Origin: Malurus cyaneus samueli
Taxonomy: Eukaryota > Chordata > Aves > Passeriformes > Maluridae
Length of the DNA stretch: 64,000 bases
Direction: 5' to 3'
NCBI GenBank assembly: GCA_009741485.1
Contig: CM019236.1
Span: forward strand, 37,445,722 to 37,509,721
Numbering within the stretch: position 1 is the stretch's first letter; every line of letters begins with the position of its first letter. Both the position numbers and the translations under genes were made by a program. Positions 27,715-39,212 of this stretch are shown piece by piece. The notes beneath the pieces are model-generated. The model searched no databases and was not told the origin of the DNA. It saw nothing but the letters and a program-made list of their open reading frames with translations.

Positions 27715-27821
27715 CTGTCACATGGTGAAATAAAAGGGCAACAGGAATTGAAAGCTTTACTTCGCTGGCGCAGACTCAGAGATGAGGTGCAAAACTCTGA
27801 AGAAGAGCTGCAAGTTTTAAG
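27715..27821 (+). CDS. AOPEP: AOPEP exon, post-catalytic helical segment
   Basis: The exon starts in phase 0 directly after the ...ARAQQ end of the catalytic exon and closes with two bases (AG) of an Arg codon completed by the next exon. It encodes 35 whole codons beginning LSHGEIKGQQELKALLRWRR and ending EEELQVL. These match the aminopeptidase O segment LAPxEAxEQQELRACLRWRRL...EELQVLR residue for residue in spacing. The donor is AAG|gtaaca. The acceptor is a NAGNAG pair: use of the upstream AG (27710-27711) would add one Gln in frame. The segment is charged and probably helical, linking the zinc domain to the helical part that follows. There are no frame disruptions. Confidence 0.94.
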
Positions 27822-30800
27822 GTAACAACATGACAGCATCATCTGTGCTTTTGCATGTTTAGTCTTTCCTGTTTTCCACATTTTCTCCCTTCAAAAGATA
27901 TACATCCAAATCATCTGATTAAATCCACTGCATTTCCTTATTTCCTTCTAATGAAAAAAGGAAAATGCAAATTAAACTGGCTAGGTTATACATCTTGACT
28001 ATAATACAATTGCTTCTCCCTTTGTTATAGAAAGCTTTCAGAAAGATGGGATTTAGTTTGATATGAAATGTCTCCAAGGAGTTTTCAAGAGCCTCTATTT
28101 AGGGAAAAAAGAAAAGGCTATTTCCTGAACCAAATTCACTGTTAGAAGCCATAACAGATTCATTTTCTGTGGTTGAAGACAAACAAGTACAGTGGTATGG
28201 TACCTAACTGTCAAGCTGAATGCAGCTTCAAAAAATGAATTAAAATGAACTATATAAATCTACTTTATCATTAGAAATTACAAATATTTGTATTTAAAAT
28301 AGATTTTTGGTCTTTGGATATCAGTCTTTCTTTGCTAATGATTAATAATCTGGGCTGTGCTGATTGGTATGTTATGAATTTTGCATAGTCTTTGATCCTG
28401 AATGTCCATCTAACCCAAGATCCACTGAGCCTGTACTGCTCGTCTCCTCATAGCCTTTGACCAAAATAACAAGTTTACTAAACCTGTTTCAAATTAGCCA
28501 TGATTTCTGACCAAATCGTGGAAGAATAGGGACAGATTTCAAACAATTATGTAATCAACACTCCTGCTCTGAAATACAGGCGGTACCCACCGACTATCCT
28601 AAGTGATTCTTGCTAACATGTTCTTGGAAGGCTCCAATAAAAAAGTTTTCAGAAGAGAGACAAACTGTATTAGTATCTCAATAAGTGAGTTAGTGTTAAA
28701 AATTGTTAAAAAAGTTAAAAATTGCTTCCTAATGCACAATGGAAATATTGTTTATTTCAAACAATGTAGATTTCTTTCACCAAGTAGAAGTGAAGAATAA
28801 ATTGATACCCATCTTCTAGATAACGACTTTTTGTAGATAACGACTTTCAAACGTTTTTGGAAAATTGATGCCATTTAATTCATGTAAGGTCTTCCCTTCT
28901 TGTCGTTGCCCAGTAGAACCTAAAAGGATTTTATATTTGGGAACTCTAGAGAGTGTTCACTAACACAGAAGTTCCACTCCAGCCTCATGTAATCCAAAAG
29001 CGGATTACCATCTGTGTGACTGTAGCCTTTCATTTATCTGTTTTACTTTATGTTTATTGATAAATTATGGACCCTATGTGTAAGTAGAGTCAATGAAGTT
29101 ACACATTTGTGTAAATGTTCAAGTGTGAAATTTTATTATAGTTGTAAATGCAAAAGCAAGCTTTATTCCTAGTTGTTATACATCTGCTCCCAAAACAACT
29201 ACTAATTTACATGCTGAGTTTTTTGTTTGTTTTAATTTATTTTTTTAAATACTGGTTTTTGTGATATAATGCTTATTTGGATATGTGGTCTCCATTTTCA
29301 GCACTGTGTAATCACATTTGTTTTCTTTTATGTGAATTATATAGCTGTTATTTTCAATCAAATGTTATGTGGCGTAAATTTTCAAAATAATTTTTCTAAG
29401 GGCCACAATCCTTTGTGGTTTAAAACTCAGGAAGGATTGATTTATTTTGAAATTGAAACTTAAACTTTCTATTGAACTGCACATTTAGTAGACATAATAA
29501 TTAGCATTTTGCTTACCTTCTGGACAGTAGTATTCCTAATGCTAATACAAAGAGTGAAAAATTAATTTCTTATCTGAAAAATATGTCTCAAATAAACACT
29601 TCAGGCCAGGAACATGCCAGCTTGTGATTCTGGCCATTTCTTTTTCTCTGGTATCTCTAGTTCCTTGTAGTTGCATTTAAGGGCTTCCTACTGGTTTCAG
29701 TCGCATATAAATATTTTCTACCATTTTTGTGGCATGGACATGAATAGGTTCTCTCTTTGCATATTTACCACCTTTTTCTTTCTTTTCTCCATCCTTCTGA
29801 AAGTATGTCCTCATACCTTCCAAAATTGACATAGAAGAGAAAATGCCAGTCCTGGCCCTTGCTCTGTGAGTCTGTACTGAGGCTTATGTTGGTTCAAACT
29901 TGCATTTTCATATAGGATATTCAAAGTAAATTATAACTGTTTAATATTAAAAATAAATTATAACTGTTTGTAACTTCTTGCCAATCATTTCAAGAAGTAA
30001 AAATCAACTAACCCACTCTTCCCAAGCATAAACTTATTCTTCAATTACTTCTTTGTTGTCTGCTGGGCTATTGCATTATTTTCTGTGCCTTCCCCATAAT
30101 AGCTGGAAAAATCTGCCCCAAACTTAACCAGCTGATCCTATTAAGTTTAGATTCAGCAAATGATTACCTGTTTAGACTAGGTGGAAGCCACTCAGCAAAC
30201 TGTTCATCAGCCTGATGTTTCTTATTATGGATACTTGGTATTCATGTTCTAGTAAAGTAGCATGTCATAAGGGAAGAAAGAATTTGAGTAAGTGTCTTCT
30301 CTATAGGCAGCAGCTCTGAAAGGCAGCACCAGCAAATCTTAGTACTGAAGAAGGAGTTTGTGGCACTTTAGTGCTCATACAGGATAAGACTTCCTGCAGA
30401 ATGGTGCCCATTTTCTCACAGGATTTGAAGCAAACCTACAGGGATAAAAGCACTTGTAAAATATGTCTTGGCACTTGTGATAATAACACCAGCACTCTCA
30501 TCAAGTCTCTCATGTTAGGAAAGCACACAAGACTAGAGAAGTCCATTCTGTTCTGCAGGATGAAACTGGTTTTTACATTTGTTTCATCTCCTGATCCATA
30601 TGGCTGAATTTCAACTTATGGTTATTCATTAAGGCAAGCCATTGTTGATGTCTGAGTCTCTGAGTTCCACTTGTGTCAGGCACATTTCTGTCCTGAACCA
30701 ATTCTTTCTGACTGCTCTATAGGTGTTTGAAGAGTTTTATGCTATCTGACAGGAAATGTGCTTTCAGATGGTCCCTTATAGTCTCTATGTAAGTTTTCAT

Positions 30801-32864
30801 GACCATGTGGCACATCACAGCATTTAATTACCAAAGACATCCCAGTGAATTGTACTTTTACAAGTACAGCATACTCATCTTTCCAGCAAAGAGAAAGCAG
30901 CATCTTCCACTTCCTTCAGAAATTTGCCAGTATCTAAAATGTGCCAGATAGCATCTTGAATATCAGTGTCACAAGCTTTGTGTCTCTCCAGATTCAATGT
31001 TTTGTAAATACAAAAAGCATTGCTTTAAAATAGTGTGCTGAAATACTGGCAGCAGAGAACAGGATTACATTCTAAATAGTTACATTCTTTTACAGACATA
31101 TTCAAGGATATGTGTGTACAGCCTTTGCAGAAGAATGCATATGTTTTCTGTATGGAATTCTTTAGTGCCCTCATCCAGGTGCAATACTCCTTTCTAGTCA
31201 GTCTTAGGGTCTACACAGGCATAAAGTCAGAGGAGGAAGTATGGTTGCCTAATTTAGAATAATTGTGGGACAGATTTCAATTTAGTGTGGATGCTGTAGC
31301 TTGTGCTTAAACTCCATTTTTCAAAGTCAATAGACTGGTCTATTTATTTAGAGGGAAATGAAGCAGTTTTTGCTTTTTATGTATTCAGAGAACAGTGAAA
31401 AGTCATGTATGGAATGTCAGCAAGCCTTCCTGCCAGGAGACTGATCCAGAAGGGAAATAGCTGGATCTCTACTCTCCTACAGTGGGTATGCAAAGTCTAC
31501 ATAGTCTGAGAGAACTGGAGTTGCCACAGAGTAAGAAAAAAGTCATTGATAGGTTTCTTTCAGTGTTGAGGGAATATCTTACTGGAAAGATATTTAAGAA
31601 CTTTGGCATGGAGGAGGACTGTGTTAGAAACACAGCGTAAAATTTAATCTGTTTTTTTTTTCTTTTATTTCAAACAGTTACATTTTATCAAAATTTTATT
31701 GTGTGTAGTGGATTTCATGTGCTAAAATTGCACAGGCCCTAATTATAATGTCTAAAAACCCCCAGTTTACCACTCTGGACAAAACTGTGATAAGAAATTG
31801 TTACACAGATACAAAAAAAAGGAAGAATGTTTTCCTCAAGGGAGACATAGATATTAAAAAAAATTGATTACAAGGGTTAGCTTCTGAAATCACTCCTGCA
31901 TGAGTGATTTGTGGAATCCTGCATTGGTGTAGTCCATATTCCCCCTATTCTGTGGTAATGAAGACAAAGATGTTTAGTTTCCAAGACTGGCCATTTCAAA
32001 ATCCACATTTAGAATTGGAGAGATTGTTTCAGTCACAGGGTTACAGGCATCTATTAGACTGCTGTTAGCTGGGATGTTTTCTGAATGGAAGAAAAAAAAT
32101 CGAGAGTGCCTTCAGTACTATGCCTGTGAAGGCACTTCTTACAAATGAAGAAAAAATGTTTGCACTGCTTCCCTTTAGTTTCAATCTATGCTCTTACAAG
32201 CCTCAAAGTCCTGCACACTTTACTGTTGCCAGTTTGTGGCATGCCAGATGCTGTATTACGTTTTAAAATCAGGCAGTAAAGAGTAGATTTTTTTCTAGAC
32301 ATTGTTGTCTGTAAACCTCAAACCTGTTGGTGAAATTCTTCCTGTTTTAAAATTTGAACAATTTTTCTTCCGACTCAAATGGAAAAATGAAAATTTGAAC
32401 ACTCTCTTCAGCAGTGTATTGCATGTAGATGAAAGAGGTTATTCTTGCAAGGATAGTCATGTAAGCTGTTAAGCCAAAGTTCAGGTAAAAAAAAGAGAAA
32501 ACTCTAGTCAAATGTATTGACTTCACTATCTTCCCCTATACTTCCTCTTCCCCTTAAAATGTTCTTTATGTTTCTTTGTTTCACTTTGTGATGTGTCTGC
32601 ACTGGAGAATGACATCCAACATGATATTATGCTGGCTATGAAAAGATTACACCAACTACTGATGAATTTTAGTAGAATTCACTTCAGTAGAAAATTCGTT
32701 TGACTGTTTAAGTGAAGTTATATGGTTAAGGTAAAGCAAAAGACTGAACTAGTCACAGGTGTTTAAAGATATTATGCCATTCACATACTTTCAACATCAG
32801 AACCTGTAATGTATGACTTATTTCTATACTTTTCCAAAACTTAATTAGTGTGTTTCCATTTTAG
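27822..32864 (+). other. AOPEP: AOPEP intron, 5043 bp
   Basis: AT-rich intron without recognisable mobile elements. I see only a 14-bp direct repeat, tagataacgacttt, at 28817-28830 and 28834-28847 (17-bp period), and a short repeat of taaattataactgttt near 29927-29969. The open frames here are short and unlike known proteins. The sequence ends in a typical acceptor, tttccattttag. Confidence 0.85.
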
Positions 32865-32967
32865 GCCCAAAAGGGAGAACACAGGAGAATCCAGTGAGTC
32901 AGGAGCCTCTGTTGTCAAATACGGTCTTAAAGCAGAAAAAATTTTCATGCAGGTTCACTATTTGAAG
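32865..32967 (+). CDS. AOPEP: AOPEP exon, linker with conserved Ser/Gly segment
   Basis: The first base completes the Arg codon split with the previous exon, then 34 codons follow and the exon ends in phase 0. The encoded segment begins PKRENTGESSESGASVVKYG and ends EKIFMQVHYLK. The SESGASV and EKIFMQVHYLK blocks are hallmark aminopeptidase O sequence. The beginning is polar and probably a flexible loop, and it is the least conserved part. The donor AAG|gtgagt is close to consensus. It is only 107 bases from the next exon, so the two are probably recognised together. Confidence 0.95.
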
Positions 32968-33074
32968 GTGAGTGTTGTCAGCTGATTTTTATTGAAATTG
33001 CTTTATGAATATCTTAAAGACTTCCGGCTTCTAGACATCAGCAAATTCATAGCTTCTGCCTTAATTTTTTACAG
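32968..33074 (+). other. AOPEP: AOPEP intron, 107 bp
   Basis: A very short intron between two exons of 103 and 108 bp. It has a strong donor (gtgagt) and a pyrimidine-rich acceptor (ttaattttttacag). It contains nothing else and is the shortest intron in the window by far. Confidence 0.95.
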
Positions 33075-33182
33075 GGTTATTTTCTTTTACGGTCTCTGGC
33101 AAGGACAATAGGAGAGGCCGCATACCTTGCATCTTTACGGAAATTTGTCCTTAAATTCCATGGACAGCTCGTCCTTTCTCAG
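33075..33182 (+). CDS. AOPEP: AOPEP exon, end of the catalytic domain
   Basis: Exactly 36 codons, phase 0 at both ends, so it could be skipped without a frameshift. The translation starts GYFLLRSLARTIG and ends KFHGQLVLSQ, matching aminopeptidase O GYFLLRFLAKRLG...FHGQLILSQ with no gap. In M1 enzymes this part follows the zinc-binding helices and forms the remaining helices of the catalytic domain, where a family Tyr near the active site stabilises the transition state. The MQVHYLK|GYFLLR junction spans the candidate region (Tyr at the preceding exon's end or in GYF). The donor is CAG|gtattg. Confidence 0.95.
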
Positions 33183-36100
33183 GTATTGTGCTTGGGCTTG
33201 TTCCTCTTTTGGGAAAAAAACCAACCCAAACTTTTGGACTGGCTGGATAATTTCTTGTAGTGTAAAGAGAGAAACAATTGCAATTTGATAGTATAGGTAA
33301 CACTCCTACCTGCTAGAAGGCAGAATGTTTTTTTCACAATGACACTTGAACCAGACACCCTCCTAGTATCCAATAATATAAACAATGAGTGATTTTTTTT
33401 TTTTAATGTGATACTTCCAAAGGTCATTCTTCACAGATACTGATGTTCTTAAAGGGTTATTTGCCATACTGGAATTGCCTCCTGTTATTTGGTAGCTTGT
33501 GGTTTTTAATTGTCAGTCTTTTCCCTGATTCCTCTCTGTTTCTGAAAGAGAACAAATTATACTTCTGAATTTATTTTCTTCCTCTCTGCATGCTGTCTCA
33601 TTCAATGTTTCTAATTTTGCCCCCTTTCTTATAAGGACAAACCCACCTAGGATTAGGTAGGTGGATTATAAGACCTCCCACTAGATCTTTCTGTAAAAGT
33701 AATGTAAGTACTGACTCTAGTTTTGTTTTGATTTAGGAAAGTACACAGCTCAGAGTTCTAGGAATCCTGTCACTGATGATGAATCCAGCTTGCACAAATA
33801 GCACTGCAGCTTCTTGCTTCAGTAATGCTGTGAAAACAACCATCACGGGGGTGTCTGTGAACCAGGTCACTGAACTCATTGTGGTAAAAAACAGGCCTGG
33901 AGCAAACTCCATGACACAACAAATATTTAGCATTGCTACAAGAGCAATGTGATGACAGTGAGGGGCAAGGGAAGAGAGAAGAGAAAGGGTATGAGTGACT
34001 TTTTGAAACCAGTTTCTTTGCTGAAGTGTTTACTGGAGTTATGGTTATTCGAGTTATCCTCAAATCTTTGAGGATATTCACGATGATGATAAATGTCCCC
34101 CTGAAACACAGAGTAAGGGCCTGTGATTTTATGGAACTGGAGTCTAACACTTGCTTTTCTTCCAGCCACAATGATTCTTTGCTTACATGCTTGCTGTTTT
34201 GAATCTCACTCTTACTGGGTGAGATGTATGCCCGGGTATCTTACAAATAGCTTACAGACCTGTGATTTCTTTTGTACATCAAGTCACCCAGAAGTTAAAG
34301 AGTGGCTCCTAGCACAGCATTTCTGCTCTGAGGAGGAATGTTGAGAGTATTAAGGGAGTTAACACTGCTGCAGCTGTTTCCTGTGCGTTGTTACTGAGAC
34401 CATGAGCAGTTTGGCATAGTGTGGAAAATGCCAGTGACTAGATGAGTCCCATCTACATGATGGCATCCAAAATCATAAAAACAATGCTTCGCTATTACAC
34501 AGCTGGAAGAATTTTGAGAATTGCAGAAGTTATGAGACTGCTAACAACAAGAAGAAGCCTGGTGTTTTAATCTGGTGGTAAGAAGGGTGCTCAGATTTTG
34601 GTGAGAAAATGTTAGCCTTGTTTTTCTTGGTTGATGTGGGGTGAGTTGTGTCAGTAGTCTGTTCAGATGCAGTGAAACTTTCAGCAGATTGTACAGCTAG
34701 TCATGGTAGCTAGGTAACACATGAACTAGAGACTTGTCCCTTTGTCTAGCTATGTAATGTCAATTTGTAGCTACTTTTTGTTTGGATATGTGCAATATGT
34801 CCATAACTATTATGTATGTATGTATTTAAACATTTCAGTTATGTAAAGAAAAAAGGTACTTTACTTCATTTGGAAATACCACTAGATATGGTGGAGAAAG
34901 AGTATTGTACATTAGAACTTCTGTTGTTTGCTTTTGTTTTAGTTTGTTTAACATCAGCCTAAATCCATCTGCTACTGAAGTTCTTGGGAAGAGAATTGGG
35001 TTTTGGTCACTGAAAAATGCAAATGGGTTAGAGCTATATCCAATTTAAATGCTTTTTTTTTCTCTGTAAGAAATCTGTAAGATTATGTTTGTGTTGGGGT
35101 CTGGTATAGGTACGTAAGGAATCACAGCAGGAATTGTAAATGCAGAAGCAATGAAGTCAAGTTAGTACAAAGTTTCTTATTCAAGATCCTTCTTGAACCA
35201 ACATGCTGTCAGTGTTGAAATGAATAAAAGATTTAAAATAAATGGAGGTGCAAATGGTAAGTTTAAATATTATAGTGCTGTGCTTTCACTTTGTCCAAAG
35301 TAACTGTAAAAGTTCCCAGGTTTAGGAGTTGTAGGAATCAGGGAAAGTAAAACAGTGAAAAATTGCCCATATTATGAATACTAGTCTTGTTTTCAGCAGT
35401 GTTTGTAGTAGTTTTCCTAGATGGGAGCTGCAGGTGCAAGGAAATTACTTCAGATGTGAAACATTAATCAGTTTGCCTTTTCGCTTCATTTTGACTGCAT
35501 GCTCAGTGTATGTTTTTAATAGTAGATTTATTTTAGTTGAGTTAGCAACAGATGAGTAAAGCAAATCTGGAAACTTTGAGAAGGACTTTAAAAAACCTTC
35601 TATTTTTCTTTTTATGAGAGAATTCACTTACTTATTGCTTTGAGTGGGCTTTAAAAATAATAATGGGAGTGTGTTTGACTCTAAGTAGAAAGAAATGCAA
35701 GTTGCTGATTTTCCTAACAGAGGAAAAACAGTGTTAAAGGTGTTACTCTGTTTCATCTTGAAACAAGAATGGCTCAGAAACAGAATTGATTGAACGCTTT
35801 AATTTTCATATAACTCTGTCTGGTACAATGCGCAACAAAATGACTTTTGTCTAAAGGTAGTCAGTGGTTTCACCACCTGGAGTTTACACTATAAGCTGTC
35901 TGGATGATTATTGTTGCCTGATAATAGAGCATGTAGTGGAGAGGTCTCGCTTACTCTTGATAGGAAGTTGTTTTCTTTGGAGTGCGTTCCAGGATTGTCA
36001 CCAAAAGCAAGGAAGATGTCTAGGGAAGGAACTCCAAATAAACAGGAACCCAGGAAGGGTGCTCATTATTTTTCCCACCCGAAAGGAAAAAATTAATGTT

Positions 36101-36515
36101 TACCACTTAGTTATGTCATTTACAAGCTGCATGGTTTTTAGGAATAGTTTGAGTGGATAATTCCTGCAAGGTACTGGATGTCAGTGTAGATGACATTTAT
36201 TTGCTGCCAAGTTAATGTCCATTTGGATCTATCACTTTCAGTCATGACATCTCCATTGTCTTCATGGACCCTGTTATATTTCAGTTAGAGAATTTAAAGA
36301 AAAGTATCTGTTGGTTGTAGAGGACTTGAAATGTCTGGATTTGAGGTTGTCATAGGAAGACATAATGTGTCTTTCAATATTGAATGTTCTTTATTTGAAA
36401 TCAATATGTGTGATGAGAGAGAAGTATTTGCCTGATGCCCCAAAACAGTTCAGGAGTAGAAACTTGCTGACCATTGCTCAAGACAAAAAATGGAGTAATA
36501 ATTAACACAACATCC

Positions 36516-36535
36516 TATATATATATATATATATA
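36516..36535. repeat. (TA)10 microsatellite
   Basis: Ten uninterrupted TA units directly before the 40-bp palindrome. It is likely to vary in length between individuals. Confidence 0.9.
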
Positions 36536-36536
36536 A

Positions 36537-36576
36537 TAACACTATATATATAATATATATTATATATATAGTGTTA
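36537..36576. repeat. Perfect 40-bp palindrome (20-bp arms, no spacer)
   Basis: The first 20 bases, taacactatatatataatat, are followed at once by their exact reverse complement ending in agtgtta. The outer six bases of each arm (TAACAC/GTGTTA) are not simple TA repeat, so the symmetry is more than a microsatellite. It could form a hairpin or cruciform. No transposon body is recognised. Confidence 0.92.
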
Positions 36577-39168
36577 CTGCTTAGGTAGCCTTCATTTCTG
36601 GTTACTTGTTTCAACCTGCTTTTCGTTTTTGTGTTCTCATTCTGTTTTTGACTCAGACATGGCACATCCATTTAAAGTGCAAGGAAATTATTCCTTGATG
36701 AAATTCACAGTCTATATCCAGATCTGATCTATCTGGCAAGAGCCCAGGGTTCAAGTTGTGATTAAAGTTATTGGCTTTAGTCAGGACTATGGCTAGAGCA
36801 GACAAGAATCACCAGGAAATGTACTTATGAGGGGCTAGCAGATCCTTAGCAAATATGTTGAATTCATTTTCAATGGCTTTTTCAGTTTCATTAAATGTCA
36901 ATAAATCTCCACGAACTGAAGAATGACAGTTTATTTATATAGGGAAAAGTTGTTTTCTAGTCTCAAGTATATAAGGCAGTGAGATTATTTAATCATATGA
37001 ATATTAGGCAGTTAGTTAATATTGCAGCACTGTGGTAGCATGTGGAGTCAAAACAACAAACTGTAATTCGTTTTACGATCTGATCCAGAATTCATTTATA
37101 ATTACTCTGGTTATCCACAAGTCTTTGCTTCAAAGTGTAAAATAACTGTAGCACCTTAAAGAAGTAGCGTCAAAGCTTAAAACCCCCAAAAGCTTATAAA
37201 CCCCTACATAATCCTCTGACTTTTCTCTTGGACATTTCTGAACCATTTTGTCTGTGGAGGAAGAAAAAGTAGCCTGAGGATAAAATTTCACTCCAGATGG
37301 TTAAAGTTTGACAAAATTATAAACAACTGAAAAGTCAGACCTATAATGACGTGTCATGCAGACTCAGTAATAGGCAAATGTTAAAAGCCATGCTTTAATA
37401 AGGTAAGTGGTAATTTTTTTCCTACTCTGCTTTGGAGCACCAAAATAGGAGCAGTTAAAATAAGATACAAAAGATTAATCCTAATTTTAAGAAAGTGTGT
37501 CGCATGATGGCCACTGACTTATTATTTATAGATATTTGTAAAAATGAAGACAGCTTTAATCACAAAGGAGATACTTCATTCAATAGTATAGTATACAGAT
37601 TATAAAACCATTCCTGGTACCAGAGGTTTCTTCAAGTGCACTGTGTGATTGATTGTGAAAAGTCAATGGAATTCAACCAGGGAATCTCGCTGTATTAATG
37701 CATACACAGTGCAAATAGTGTGAAGGACAACAACTTTGGTTTTACTAGTCACACACTTTTCAAATAGCTCTATTTATGATCTTTTCATATTCTTTATTTG
37801 CACGTAATATTACTCTCTATGTCCTGCAAAACTTTCACAAGTGGAAAGACACAGTAGTTCTCTGTTTACGTGCAGAACAATGGTACAAAACTGCAAGCAG
37901 TCATACTAATAAATAAGGGGATTTCACACTTTATCATCATGTCTGCAATACACTGTAGCTGCAACAGAGTAATGCCTGTCACAGTTAGTGGTGGCCTTCT
38001 TGCCACAGCAACACTGAGCCCAGCACTGTGTAATTTACTTTTTGTCATAAGCCAATTTTACAGCCACTGCAACGCAGCCTGAATCTCACTTATAATCTAA
38101 AGAAGGAAGGCTTAACTGTGCAGTTTCCATTGTGCAATCAATCTGCCTTTGGTTCCCTAACAATGCCACTCTCAGATGGAGAAACAGCATCTCTTGTTGA
38201 CTGCCATGGCAAGGTCCATAAATAAAAATATCTGCCTTTTAGGAAAGATTCTTCAAGACCTTAAGGAGCAACAATTTTCAATCAGCATTCAGCCTGCACT
38301 CATATACTGAAGTGAGGAACATTATTAGCCTATGAAACTTGTCTCTACAAAGATTAGGATTAATGAAGTAGATGCATTGGTTTTATGAAATGAATGATTC
38401 ATATTAATCAATCCTGTTATGATGAGATTGTTCAAAGGAGTGTATTGTTACAGTGATTGTTATTAAAATTAGGTTGTGTAGAACATACGGTGCCAGAGAA
38501 TCTATTAGTGATGTCAGGTGTAACTTCCTTATCATACTGGTATAAGTGAGGGTGATAGTAATGCTCTTCCCCTTGGCATTGCATCAGCTTTGTAACACCA
38601 TGAAAGAAATGCTAACTGTCTTTAATTTGAATGATTTACTCCTTAGGTGATGCGGTTTTCAGCAACATTGTGAATTTTGTCAGGGAATGAGCAGCAGGTG
38701 TGATCTAACCAAGCATGTGCACTAAGAAAGAAAATGCTCTGTGTAGTTATGTAATTAAGGACAACACGATAACATAAGCACAGTGAAGTGAGCATAAATG
38801 TCCTCAATTTTGGTGTTTTCTTAACTTTTGAGTGTGTGAATCTGTAGTTTTAACAGTTTTAAACAGAGTTTATGTGTGTGTATTGTAGATAAATAAAAGT
38901 AGGAATGTGGGTTGTGTTAAAATAGTCAGCAGGCTTTTCAAGCCAATTTTCTTTCAATGTTGACACTTTTTTCTTGAGTGGGTTGGAAAAACTGACTAAC
39001 ATAATGTATATTGTATAAATAACTGTGAGCCATATATCACCGTAGTGGATATATAAACTTCTTTCTTATCATTGTCTTATCTGTAGTCTTTAATTTCTCA
39101 CTAGCAATGTAGACACAGAGTTAAGGCTTCATAAACATACTAACTGTGCTGCTTTCTTCATTTTCCAG

Positions 39169-39212
39169 GATTTTCTTAGCATGCTGTTGGAAGACGTCCC
39201 TAAACAAAAAGG
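39169..39212 (+). CDS. AOPEP: AOPEP short exon (44 bp)
   Basis: A small exon of 14 codons plus two bases (GG) of a Gly codon completed at 45669. It encodes DFLSMLLEDVPKQK, which corresponds to DFLQMLLENIPEE in human aminopeptidase O with the same spacing to the next block. The acceptor is tcattttccag and the donor AGG|gtaagt is consensus. It lies in the inter-domain region after the catalytic domain. It was found only by exon phase and homology reasoning because it is far too short for ORF detection. Confidence 0.92.

Larger units (their letters stand above)
33183..39168 (+). other. AOPEP: AOPEP intron, 5986 bp
   Basis: AT-rich intron with no identified mobile element. Notable content is a (TA)10 run at 36516-36535, followed directly by a perfect 40-bp palindrome at 36537-36576, and a small hairpin (CCACCTA/TAGGTGG, 8-base loop) at 33643-33664. 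The stretch 37480-38700 has somewhat higher complexity, with several homeodomain-like TAAT cores, but no proven function. A minus-strand open stretch at 33770-34171 is not recognisable. Confidence 0.85.

Noticed and set aside
33770..34171. 133-codon minus-strand open frame
   Set aside because: No recognisable motif, overlapped by other frames on the same strand, and inside an AOPEP intron. No promoter or splice context.
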